From Caldifarciminota bacterium (lineage in GTDB: Bacteria > Hydrothermota > Tepidihabitantia > Tepidihabitantales > Tepidihabitantaceae): DNA of 5,864 bases. Location of the stretch: contig DSBX01000210.1 of the NCBI GenBank assembly GCA_011049385.1, positions 1 to 5,864 on the forward strand. Direction: 5' to 3'. Of the stretch, positions 1-5,864 are shown one piece after another (positions within the stretch are counted from its first letter, which is position 1; each line of letters starts with the position of its first letter). Both the position numbers and the translations under genes were made by a program. The notes under the pieces are model-generated. The model was not told the DNA's origin. It saw only the letters and a program-made list of their open reading frames with translations, and did not search any database.

Positions 1-416
1 CCGCCCGGCTGGCTCAGCAGGCGGGAGACGAACTCGCCGCCCGGGCCGAGACCTTCGGCGCGACCCGGGCGGTTGTCGGCTGGCTTCCCCAGTTCGACGT
101 GGACGGCCTGCGGCTGGTCGGAGACCGGGTGCGCGAGGAGCTTGGCGGACACTCGGCCGGACTGCTGGCGGGCGGGGTCAAGGACGACCGGCTCTCCTAC
201 ATCATCTTCGTCGGCGACGACCTCAAGGGAACTCTGCCCGCGGGCAGGCTCGCCAGGACGGTCGGCGCGGCGTTCGGCGGCGGCGGCGGCGGCAGGCCGG
301 AACTGGCGTCGGGCGGCGGCCGGGTGGACCGGCTCGAAGCGGGCCAGGAGGCGTTCCGGGCCGAACTGCGAAATCTCGCCGCCGATGCTCCCGAACCCGG
401 AAACCCGGTCGGCTAG
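1..416 (+). CDS. alaS: alanyl-tRNA synthetase, C-terminal end (partial)
   Basis: This is the last 137 codons of a gene that enters from the left; the frame reads from base 3 and stops with TAG at 414-416. Alanyl-tRNA synthetase charges tRNA-Ala with alanine in the cytoplasm. The piece matches its C-terminal (C-Ala/DHHA1) domain, which helps bind the tRNA elbow and links the aminoacylation and editing modules. The clearest signature is GGGGGGRPELASGGG at residues 92-106 of the fragment, preceded by the typical 'LKGTLPAGRLARTVGAAF' strand-helix stretch. Family members are about 850-900 residues, so catalytic and editing domains lie outside the window. About 30 residues follow the glycine motif, ending in a short Pro-rich tail. 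A stand-alone DHHA1 protein is possible but less likely, because the glycine-rich motif is typical of AlaRS. The next gene, der, is convergent and shares the stop tetramer. Confidence 0.93.
   Translation, partial: ARLAQQAGDELAARAETFGATRAVVGWLPQFDVDGLRLVGDRVREELGGHSAGLLAGGVKDDRLSYIIFVGDDLKGTLPAGRLARTVGAAFGGGGGGRPELASGGGRVDRLEAGQEAFRAELRNLAADAPEPGNPVG
413..416. other. shared palindromic stop codon (CTAG) of two convergent genes
   Basis: The tetranucleotide CTAG reads the same on both strands. Bases 414-416 give TAG ending alaS on the + strand, and the complement of 415-413 gives TAG ending der on the - strand. The two reading frames therefore meet with no spacer at all. Any transcription terminator for either gene must lie inside the other gene's coding sequence, or the two mRNAs overlap at their 3' ends. 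Confidence 0.9.
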
Positions 417-1690
417 CTGCCCGCGACTATCAGCCGAATCGGCCAGCCCTCAAACCCGAACCGGCGCAGACCGGAGACGACCGATTTCCGGTAGGAATCG
501 GTCAGCGCGTCCGGGTCCGACACCCGGAGCCGGAACCGCGGCGGCCGGGTACCGGTCTGGTTGAGTCCGAGGACGCGGCAGTCGCGCCGGGGCGGCCGGG
601 CCACCAGCGCGTCGAGCAGTCCGGCGCGAAGCAGGGCGCTCGAAACGTGACGGGCGCCCGCTTCATACACCGTGCCGGCCCGCCGCACCGCGTCGGCCAC
701 ACCCTCGCCGGTCAGGCAGGAAGTCCACATCACCGGCGCCCAGCTGATGAACGCCAGTTCGCGGGCGACGTAGTCGCGCAGTTTGTCGGTCAGTCCCGGT
801 TTGACCAGGTCCTGCTTGTTGGCGACGACAACCAGCCCCCGGTTGCGGTCCACGACGAGGTTGGCAATCCGCTTGTCCTGCGCGGTCGGCCCCTCGGTCA
901 CGTCCATCACCAGCAGGACCACGTCCGAACGCTGGATGACATCCACTGCCCGGGTGACCGAGAAGTACTCGACCGACTCGGTGACCTTCGCCTTACGCCG
1001 CATGCCGGCGGTATCGAGAATCCGGAAACTGCGGCCGTCCAGCTCGAACCCGGCCTCGATGACGTCCCGGGTCGTGCCCGGTATCGGCGTGACCAGCGCC
1101 CGCTCACTGCCGGTGAGCACGTTCAGGAAAGAGGACTTGCCGACGTTGGGCCGGCCAAGCACCGCCAGCGACACCGCCTTGCGCCGCAGGCGGGGCGGCG
1201 CGTCGGGCAGGAGCTTGACCACCTCGTCGAGCAGTTCGGCCACGCCGGTGCCGTGTTCGGCGGCGATGGCGAAGAGCCCGCTCGCGCCGAAGCGGTGGAA
1301 CTCGGTTTCGTCGAAATCGCGCCGGGCATCGAGCTTGTTGACCGCGAGCAGGAAGCCGACATTGCGGCGGCGGAGCCGATCCGCGACCTCCTCGTCGAGC
1401 GGGGCCGGCCCCTCCCGACCGTCCACCACCATCACCACCACATCCGCCTCGGCCAGCGCGATGTCCACCTGGCGGTTGATGCCGCGGCTGATTTCGTCGG
1501 CCGCGCCGAAATCGAGGCCGCCGGTGTCAATGACCTGGAAATGCCGGCCGGTCCACTCGGCGTCGCGGATGATGCGGTCCCGGGTGATGCCGGGCTCGCG
1601 CATCGTGATGGCGATTCGGCCGCCGACGATGCGGTTGAAGAGCGTTGACTTGCCGGTATTGGGCCGGCCGACGAGTACGACTGTTGCCAC
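413..1690 (-). CDS. der: ribosome-assembly GTPase Der (EngA)
   Basis: Der is a cytoplasmic GTPase with two tandem G domains and a C-terminal KH-like domain; it is needed for maturation of the 50S ribosomal subunit. The 425-residue product, close to the usual 430-490, shows both domains. G domain 1 has GRPNTGKS (8-15), DTGG (55-58) and NKLD (118-121). G domain 2 has GRPNVGKS (179-186), DTAGM (226-230), NKQD (291-294) and a G5-like SCLTG (from 324). The KH-like end (about 345-425) has the typical 'TGTRPPRFRL' and 'RRFGFEGWPIRL' stretches. The frame is open for 99 more codons upstream, but that extension looks nothing like Der and crosses the divergent gene's start. GTG at 1690 puts the P-loop where family members have it, about 8 residues in. 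No Shine-Dalgarno sequence precedes it, and a promoter -10 box lies 7 bases upstream, so a leaderless message is likely. The G5 motif of domain 1 reads AAEHG rather than SAEHG. Confidence 0.95.
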   Translation of the reverse strand: MATVVLVGRPNTGKSTLFNRIVGGRIAITMREPGITRDRIIRDAEWTGRHFQVIDTGGLDFGAADEISRGINRQVDIALAEADVVVMVVDGREGPAPLDEEVADRLRRRNVGFLLAVNKLDARRDFDETEFHRFGASGLFAIAAEHGTGVAELLDEVVKLLPDAPPRLRRKAVSLAVLGRPNVGKSSFLNVLTGSERALVTPIPGTTRDVIEAGFELDGRSFRILDTAGMRRKAKVTESVEYFSVTRAVDVIQRSDVVLLVMDVTEGPTAQDKRIANLVVDRNRGLVVVANKQDLVKPGLTDKLRDYVARELAFISWAPVMWTSCLTGEGVADAVRRAGTVYEAGARHVSSALLRAGLLDALVARPPRRDCRVLGLNQTGTRPPRFRLRVSDPDALTDSYRKSVVSGLRRFGFEGWPIRLIVAGS

Positions 1691-1697
1691 GGCAATG

Positions 1698-1725
1698 AGA
1701 CTAACCCGGCACAGAGCGCTGTCAA
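1698..1725 (-). promoter_or_regulatory. predicted sigma70-type promoter of der
   Basis: On the - strand a perfect TTGACA (-35) lies at 1725-1720. After a 16-base spacer comes TAGTCT at 1703-1698, which keeps the critical first T, second A and last T of TATAAT. Seven bases then separate the -10 box from the GTG of der at 1690, so the expected transcription start falls on or beside the start codon. The -35 is strong and the -10 is mediocre. Confidence 0.5.
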
Positions 1726-1739
1726 AGAACCCTCCGTCC

Positions 1740-1767
1740 TTTATTACCCGGACCCAGCGGCTATAAT
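1740..1767 (+). promoter_or_regulatory. predicted sigma70-type promoter of the PLD-like gene
   Basis: A perfect TATAAT (-10) is at 1762-1767 in otherwise GC-rich DNA. Sixteen bases upstream, 1740-1745 (TTTATT) is a poor -35, with three of six matches. The GTG start codon at 1773 begins only five bases after the -10 box, which leaves no room for a leader or a ribosome binding site. The G of the start codon is a plausible first transcribed base. The region also reads TATTAT on the opposite strand (1768-1763), but no der start is near that. Confidence 0.55.
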
Positions 1768-1772
1768 ACCCC

Positions 1773-3506
1773 GTGTTGCGCATCCTGCTCCTCCTGCTCC
1801 TCGCCCTCGCCGCCCGCGCCAACCTGCTCGACAACCCCGGCTTCGAGCTCTGGGAGGACGACTCGACCCCGGCGGTATGGCGGGTCGAGAACCGCACGCG
1901 AACGATGGTCCGGCGCGAGCAGGACACGGTACGCTCCGGCGAGGCCTCGCTGAAGCTCGAACGCCTCGAACTCATCACGGGCAACAACTTCGGCGTCGTC
2001 CAGACCGTCCCGGTCCGCGGCGGCGCGGAATACCACTACCGGGTCTGGGCGCGCGAAGCCGAGCCGGAAATGCGCCTCGGCGTCGGGGTGAGCTGGCGGC
2101 GAGCGGACTCGAGCTACATCAACGCCAGCCGCGTGCGTTACTCAGAGGACAGCCCGGACTGGCAGGCGGTCGCGGACACGCTGGTCGCGCCGGCCGAGGC
2201 CGGGCTGGCCGAGTTCCGCATCCGCTGTTACGCGGTCGGCGGGATGACCGCGCCCCGTTCCGCGCTGGTGGACGACGCCTGGTTCGCGGAGCCGACGACC
2301 CCGGCCGAAACCACGCAGGTCTGGTTCGCGGAGGACAGCCTCGGCCTGCGCCTGATTGACTTCTTCAGCAAGGCCCGCTACTCGATTGACTACTGCTCCT
2401 ACAACTCGAACCGGATGGACGTCACCCAGGCCCTGCTCGACGCCCGCGCGCGCGGGGTCCGGGTGCGGGTCATCACCGACGACGCACGGCTGAGCAACGA
2501 ATGGGTGCTCACCCTGCGTGAGGCCGGCGTCCCGGTCTGGACCGACTCGGTCGGCCCCGGCGCCAGCTTCTACATGCACAACAAGTTTGCGGTGCGCGAC
2601 TTCGGCAACGCGGACTCCGCCGACGACCGGGTCTGGTGCGCGACCTACAACGCCAACGAAGGCGACCTCCGTGCCGACTGCGCCCTGGAACTGCCCCATA
2701 CCGGCATCGCCCGGGCGTTCCGGGCCGAGTTCGAGCAGATGTGGGGCGACACCGGGATGGTGCCGGACCCGGCCCGGGCGAAGTTCCACCGGGGCAAGTC
2801 CGACGTCATTGAGACCCACCTCTTCGAGCTCGACGGCTGGCCGGTCGAACTCTACTTCGCCCCCCAGGACCGGCCGGTGGATACGGTCGCGGTCCGGGTC
2901 GCGGCCGCGGAACAGCAGGTACTTTTCGCCATCTTCTCCTACACCCACCAGGGCGTCGGCGACGCGATGATTGACCGGTGGGACGAGGGCGTCTGGGTCG
3001 GCGGGGTGATAGACCGGAGCGGGCTCCGCCAGCAGGGCGCCCAGTACCCGCGGCTGGTTGACGCCGGCATCCCGGTCTACGAGGACTCGGTCCCGTTCGG
3101 CGAGAAGATCCTCCACACCAAGCTGATGGTGATAGACTCGCTCGTCACCGTCGTCGGCTCGGCCAACTGGAGCGGCAACGGCAACGAGCACAACGACGAG
3201 TACCTGTTCGTCCTGCACCACCCGGGCCTGGCCCGGCGCTTCCTCGAAGAACTGCACCAGCGGTTCTGGGAAGCGACCAACCCGGCGGTGGCCGAACCCG
3301 GGCCGGGTGCGCGGCGAACACTGCCCGCGGCCACGGTCGTCCGGGCCGCGGCGCTCAAGCCCGGCCTGCTCGGCCCGGAGCTCGTCGCTCCCGGGGTCCG
3401 GGTCTTCGACGCCGCCGGCCGGGAAGTGCGCCGGATTGCCGGACCGGGCGTATACCACTTCGTCGCCGAAGGCCGCACCCGGCACCGCCTCGTCGTCCTG
3501 CGCTGA
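1773..3506 (+). CDS. exported phospholipase D-family (HKD) protein with sorting tail
   Basis: The 577-residue product starts at GTG 1773 with a signal peptide (MLRILLLLLLALAARA, likely cleaved after residue 16). The mature end 'NLLDNPGFE' is typical of CBM4/9-like jelly-roll modules, here about residues 17-173. Two phospholipase D repeats follow. Repeat 1 has H269, K271 and D276 (HNKFAVRD), then ATYNAN (290-295). Repeat 2 has H448, K450 and D455 (HTKLMVID), then GSANWSGNGNEHNDE (462-476). Each repeat gives one half of a shared active site that breaks phosphodiester bonds through a phospho-histidine. Residues about 540-577, including 'GVRVFDAAGREVRRI' and 'GVYHF', with a basic end (RLVVLR), resemble a T9SS type A sorting domain, so the protein is probably released or anchored at the cell surface. 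The substrate (phospholipid, DNA or other) cannot be read from the sequence. Similar two-HKD exported proteins include nucleases. The export route depends on a tail match made by eye. Confidence 0.85.
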   Translation: MLRILLLLLLALAARANLLDNPGFELWEDDSTPAVWRVENRTRTMVRREQDTVRSGEASLKLERLELITGNNFGVVQTVPVRGGAEYHYRVWAREAEPEMRLGVGVSWRRADSSYINASRVRYSEDSPDWQAVADTLVAPAEAGLAEFRIRCYAVGGMTAPRSALVDDAWFAEPTTPAETTQVWFAEDSLGLRLIDFFSKARYSIDYCSYNSNRMDVTQALLDARARGVRVRVITDDARLSNEWVLTLREAGVPVWTDSVGPGASFYMHNKFAVRDFGNADSADDRVWCATYNANEGDLRADCALELPHTGIARAFRAEFEQMWGDTGMVPDPARAKFHRGKSDVIETHLFELDGWPVELYFAPQDRPVDTVAVRVAAAEQQVLFAIFSYTHQGVGDAMIDRWDEGVWVGGVIDRSGLRQQGAQYPRLVDAGIPVYEDSVPFGEKILHTKLMVIDSLVTVVGSANWSGNGNEHNDEYLFVLHHPGLARRFLEELHQRFWEATNPAVAEPGPGARRTLPAATVVRAAALKPGLLGPELVAPGVRVFDAAGREVRRIAGPGVYHFVAEGRTRHRLVVLR

Positions 3507-3511
3507 CCGGC

Positions 3512-3539
3512 TTGCACCCGGCCTCTCCGCCGCTACCAT
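3512..3539 (+). promoter_or_regulatory. possible weak promoter of the hydrolase-DUF364-decarboxylase genes
   Basis: In the 50-bp gap after the PLD-like gene, TTGCAC (3512-3517) and TACCAT (3534-3539) are spaced 16 bases apart. They match the sigma70 consensus at three and four of six positions. A start near 3546 would leave an 11-base leader before GTG 3557. The signal is weak, and readthrough from the upstream gene is an equally good explanation for expression. Confidence 0.25.
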
Positions 3540-3556
3540 ACTGCCACCTGACTATT

Positions 3557-4447
3557 GTGACCTGTCATCTCATCCGCTTCATCACCGGGGACCGGCTCGA
3601 ACTGCAGGGCCTGTACTACCCGGCCGACGGCCCGGCGCTCCTGCACGTGCACGGACTGGACGGCAACTTCTACGAGAACCGGTTCATTGACGCGCTGGCC
3701 GAAGCCTGCGTCCGCCGCAACGTCGCCCTCCTCACCTTCAACAACCGGGGCCACGATTACATCTCGGACATCATCGTCGAATCCGACACCGGGCCGGGCT
3801 ACCGGCAACTGGGCGGAATGTACGAGACCCTCGGCGAATGCGTCGAGGACATCCGGGCCGCGGCGAACCGGCTTTCCGCGCACGGTCACCGGAAGCTCAT
3901 CCTGCAGGGCCACAGCCACGGCGCTCTGAAGGCGCTCCACTACCTGCACGCGACCGGCGATGAGCGGGTGGCGGCGCTTTCCCTGCTCTCGCCCTCGGAC
4001 GACTTCGCGCTCGCCCGGAGCAAACTCGGCGGCCGGTTCGAAGAAGGCCGCGCTCTCGCCGCGGGCATGGTCGCCGAAGGCCGGGGCGCGGAACTGATGC
4101 CGCCCGGCTGGTTCGACTACCCGACCTCGGCCCGGACCTGGCACGACCTCTACCGGCCGGACTCGGTCGCGCTCTCCTTCAACCTCGCCCGGACCGACCG
4201 CGACAGCTTCCCGGAACTGGCCGCGGTGCGCCTGCCCGTATTCCTCGCCCTGGGCACCGAGAACGAAGCCTTCTCCCTGCCCGCCACCGAGTTCGCGGAC
4301 CGGGCCGGCACCGCGCTCGCCGCCGCGCCCTCGTTCCACGCCGCGGTCATCGAAGGCGCGCCCCATAACTACCTCGACCACGAAGACGAACTCGCCGCCG
4401 CGCTCGGCCACTGGCTGGACGAAACCCGCGAAGGTCCCGGTGGTTGA
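3557..4447 (+). CDS. alpha/beta hydrolase (serine esterase-like)
   Basis: The 296-residue product has the alpha/beta hydrolase pattern. There is an oxyanion-hole segment LLHVHGLDG near residues 28-36 and the nucleophile elbow GHSHG with Ser120. An acid candidate lies after a late strand (GTENEAF, E235 or E237), and the catalytic His270 is in GAPHNY. It probably cleaves an ester, thioester or amide in the cytoplasm, as no signal peptide is visible; the substrate is unknown. The overall look recalls the DUF1749/SidJ-like group, whose fungal SidJ hydrolyses the siderophore fusarinine C, but this is a tentative resemblance. The frame is open back to TTG 3512. I prefer GTG 3557 because the protein then begins just before the first beta strand (IRFITGDRLELQGLYYP), and the extra 15 residues look random and would cover the possible promoter. 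No Shine-Dalgarno sequence is visible. The 3' end overlaps the next gene by 8 bases. Confidence 0.8.
   Translation: MTCHLIRFITGDRLELQGLYYPADGPALLHVHGLDGNFYENRFIDALAEACVRRNVALLTFNNRGHDYISDIIVESDTGPGYRQLGGMYETLGECVEDIRAAANRLSAHGHRKLILQGHSHGALKALHYLHATGDERVAALSLLSPSDDFALARSKLGGRFEEGRALAAGMVAEGRGAELMPPGWFDYPTSARTWHDLYRPDSVALSFNLARTDRDSFPELAAVRLPVFLALGTENEAFSLPATEFADRAGTALAAAPSFHAAVIEGAPHNYLDHEDELAAALGHWLDETREGPGG
4430..4434 (+). promoter_or_regulatory. possible ribosome binding site for the DUF364 gene
   Basis: GAAGG lies inside the end of the hydrolase gene, five bases before GTG 4440. It is the only Shine-Dalgarno-like sequence near a start codon in this window. It supports the GTG 4440 start and coupling to translation of the hydrolase. 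Confidence 0.35.
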
Positions 4448-5243
4448 CGTCTTCGGCGTCCTGCGCGAGCGGGCGCTGGCCGCGACCCGGGACTGGGCCG
4501 ACGACCGGTTCCTCATCCGGGGAATGTGGAAGGTTGAACTCGCCTTCCGGCCCAACCCGGACGAGCGCACCTTCCGCTACACCTTCTGGCTGGTCCAGAC
4601 CGTCGGCCAGGGCTGCTGTTACTGCATCGGCGACGACGAGCGCGGCCACGGCCTCGTCGGCACCGACGCCCGGGAAATCTTCAACCTCCAGACCTGCATC
4701 TCCATCGCCGCGCTCGACTCGGTCTACGCCTCGATACCGAAGTACCCGGCCGCGACCCACGAACTGCACGGCAACTCGATAGACAAGACCGGCGCCCGGA
4801 CCGACATCATCGTCGAAGAGGCCAACCGCCTGCTCAGCGGCATCACCGGCCGCAAGCCCCGGGTCGTCAACGTCGGCGTGGTCGGCAACGTCATCCGGCA
4901 CCTCTGTGGGCGGGGCTGTGAAGTGCTGGCGACCGACCTCGAGCCGGAAACGGTCGGCCGGGTCGTCCACGGCGTCAGGGTCGAGGACGGCACCCGCACC
5001 TTCGAACGGGTGGCCGAGAGCGACCTCGCGGTCGTCACCGGTATGACCATCGCCTCCGACGCGCTCGGCCCGATAATCGAGGCCGCGCAGAGCGGCGGCG
5101 CGAAGCTCCTGCTCTTCTGCGAGACCGGGGCCAACTTCGGCGAAGAATACTGCCGGTCCCTGGGCGTGGATACGGTCGTCGGCGAACCGTTCCCCTTCTA
5201 CATCTTCCAAGGCACCAGCCGCATCGAAGTCTTCCGCCGATGA
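4440..5243 (+). CDS. DUF4213/DUF364 family protein (putative heavy-metal chelation domain)
   Basis: The 267-residue product has the two parts of this family: an N-terminal enolase-N-like region (about 1-110, DUF4213) and a C-terminal Rossmann-like DUF364 domain (about 138-267). Recognised elements are NLQTCISIAALDSVYA (82-97), the glycine-rich turn VNVGVVGN (143-150), the TDLEPE acidic turn (165-170), VVTGMT (198-203), ETGAN (228-232) and the C-terminal 'EPFPFYIF...RIEVFRR'. The family is named for a structural study of the Desulfitobacterium hafniense homologue Dhaf4260, which proposed a role in making or handling a metal chelator; no reaction is established. The region 58-63 (GCCYC) adds three cysteines close together, a possible metal or thiol site, which is my inference. 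GTG 4440 overlaps the hydrolase stop by 8 bases, and the TGA at 5241-5243 overlaps the next ATG, so the three genes are probably one operon. Confidence 0.85.
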   Translation: MVDVFGVLRERALAATRDWADDRFLIRGMWKVELAFRPNPDERTFRYTFWLVQTVGQGCCYCIGDDERGHGLVGTDAREIFNLQTCISIAALDSVYASIPKYPAATHELHGNSIDKTGARTDIIVEEANRLLSGITGRKPRVVNVGVVGNVIRHLCGRGCEVLATDLEPETVGRVVHGVRVEDGTRTFERVAESDLAVVTGMTIASDALGPIIEAAQSGGAKLLLFCETGANFGEEYCRSLGVDTVVGEPFPFYIFQGTSRIEVFRR

Positions 5244-5864
5244 TTGAACCGCCGGGCGACACCGCCCCCCACTCCGCAGTCAGCAATCTCCCGACCCCCT
5301 GCTACCTCTACTCCGCGCCGAGCATCCGGCGGCAGTACGCCCGCCTCGCCGCGGCCCTGCCCGGATACCGCGTCCTCTACTCGCTCAAAGCCAACCCCAA
5401 CCCGGCCATCATCGCGCTCCTGCTCGAACAGGGCGCGGGCGCGGAAGTCAGTTCGCGGGCCGAGCTCGAAACCGCGCTCGCGGCCGGCTGTACGCCGGAA
5501 GACCTCGTCTACGTCGCGCCGGCCAAGCCCATCGAAACGATACGCCGCACGGTCGAAGCCGGCATCCACGCCCTCGTCTGCGACTGCCCGGAAGACCTGA
5601 AGATGTGCGAAGCCGCGGCCCGGGAAACGGGCCGGCGCGTCCGCCTGCTCCTGCGCATCAACACCGACGAAAAGCCCACCGGCCGGGAAAAGATGGTCGG
5701 CGGGCCGAGCAAGTTCGGCTTCGACGAAGAAGAAGTCCTCGAACAGGCAAGCGGCGTCCGGCTCCGGCACTGCCGCATCGCCGGCATCCAGGTCTACTCA
5801 TCCAGCCAGGTCCTCGATGCCGACTACCTCGCCTCGCACTTCCACTACGTCGCCGACCTTGCGC
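5240..5864 (+). CDS. fold-type III PLP-dependent decarboxylase, N-terminal part (partial)
   Basis: The gene starts at ATG 5240 (ATGA overlap with the DUF364 stop) and runs off the right edge after 208 codons. Such enzymes are usually about 400-450 residues. The visible part is the alanine-racemase-like barrel of the diaminopimelate/ornithine decarboxylase superfamily. The PLP lysine is K50 in YSLKANPNPAI; SSRAEL (71-76) corresponds to the family's 'vaSggEl'; GGPSKFGFDEE (154-164) is the usual KFG motif. At 182-190, GIQVYSSSQ stands where diaminopimelate decarboxylases have 'GLHxHIGSQ'. The Y and the following 'VLDADYL' look more like the BtrK/VioB-type and exosortase-associated decarboxylases, which act on unusual or carrier-bound amino acids, than like LysA. 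I therefore do not call it lysA. The C-terminal half, with the catalytic Cys region and the second PLP contacts, is outside the window. No strong Shine-Dalgarno sequence is present; coupling to the upstream gene is likely. Confidence 0.85.
   Translation, partial: MIEPPGDTAPHSAVSNLPTPCYLYSAPSIRRQYARLAAALPGYRVLYSLKANPNPAIIALLLEQGAGAEVSSRAELETALAAGCTPEDLVYVAPAKPIETIRRTVEAGIHALVCDCPEDLKMCEAAARETGRRVRLLLRINTDEKPTGREKMVGGPSKFGFDEEEVLEQASGVRLRHCRIAGIQVYSSSQVLDADYLASHFHYVADLA

Noticed and set aside
276..293. Six tandem GGC triplets, possible microsatellite
   Set aside because: They encode the conserved six-glycine run of the AlaRS C-terminal domain, so protein function explains them.
647..1648. Open frame of 333 codons on the + strand, including a run of six histidines
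   Set aside because: It lies wholly antisense to der, whose GTPase motifs are unmistakable. Long shadow frames are expected in high-GC DNA, and the His run is the complement of a Met/Val-rich strand of Der.
1691..1987. N-terminal extension of der by 99 codons
   Set aside because: The extension is Ser/Arg-rich, has no similarity to Der, and covers the promoter region and the signal peptide of the divergent gene. GTG 1690 fits the family.
2142..3539. Open frame of 465 codons on the - strand
   Set aside because: It is antisense to the PLD-like gene, with no recognisable domain and a low-complexity Asp/Val/Gly/Arg composition typical of shadow frames.
3512..3556. TTG start giving the hydrolase 15 more residues
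   Set aside because: The extra residues (MHPASPPLPYCHLTI) look unrelated to the fold and overlap a possible promoter. GTG 3557 is better placed, although the TTG start is not excluded.
3507..3556. Possible terminator between the PLD-like gene and the hydrolase
   Set aside because: No GC-rich inverted repeat followed by a T-run is visible in the 50 bases.
1..5864. CRISPR arrays, tRNA or rRNA genes, insertion sequences, attachment sites
   Set aside because: No repeated spacer-like units, tRNA cloverleaf, transposase or terminal inverted repeats were seen. The window is almost fully coding with uniform GC-rich codon use.

Overview
The window is high-GC bacterial DNA packed with genes. It holds the end of one gene, four complete genes and the beginning of a sixth. 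The organism cannot be fixed from this stretch. The exported phospholipase D-like protein ends in what looks like a type IX secretion (T9SS type A) sorting tail. With the high GC and the frequent GTG starts, this suggests a lineage in or near the Fibrobacteres-Chlorobi-Bacteroidetes superphylum, or an uncultured phylum such as WOR-3/Stahlbacteria. That placement is an inference of low to moderate confidence.

Left part (1-1690): two housekeeping translation genes face each other. The 3' end of alanyl-tRNA synthetase (alaS, + strand) meets the 3' end of the ribosome-assembly GTPase gene der (- strand). Both stop codons are cut from one palindromic CTAG at 413-416, so there is no room for an intergenic terminator.

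Divergent promoter region (1691-1772): 82 bp separate der from a + strand gene for a secreted protein. Both strands carry sigma70-like elements. On both sides the -10 box lies only 5-7 bases from a GTG start codon, so both messages are predicted to be leaderless.

Right part (1773-5864): four + strand genes. First is an exported protein with a signal peptide, an N-terminal jelly-roll-like module, two HKD phospholipase D motifs and a sorting tail. After a 50-bp gap come three tightly coupled genes: an alpha/beta hydrolase with a GHSHG serine elbow, a DUF4213/DUF364 protein (a fold proposed to act in heavy-metal chelation), and the first 208 residues of a fold-type III PLP-dependent decarboxylase. 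Their overlaps are 8 and 4 bases, which indicates translational coupling.

The hydrolase-DUF364-decarboxylase set is the most interesting part. It could be the start of a small-molecule pathway, possibly making or processing a metal-binding metabolite. This rests on gene content only, and the genes beyond 5864 would decide it. Every stretch over 300 bases is coding.
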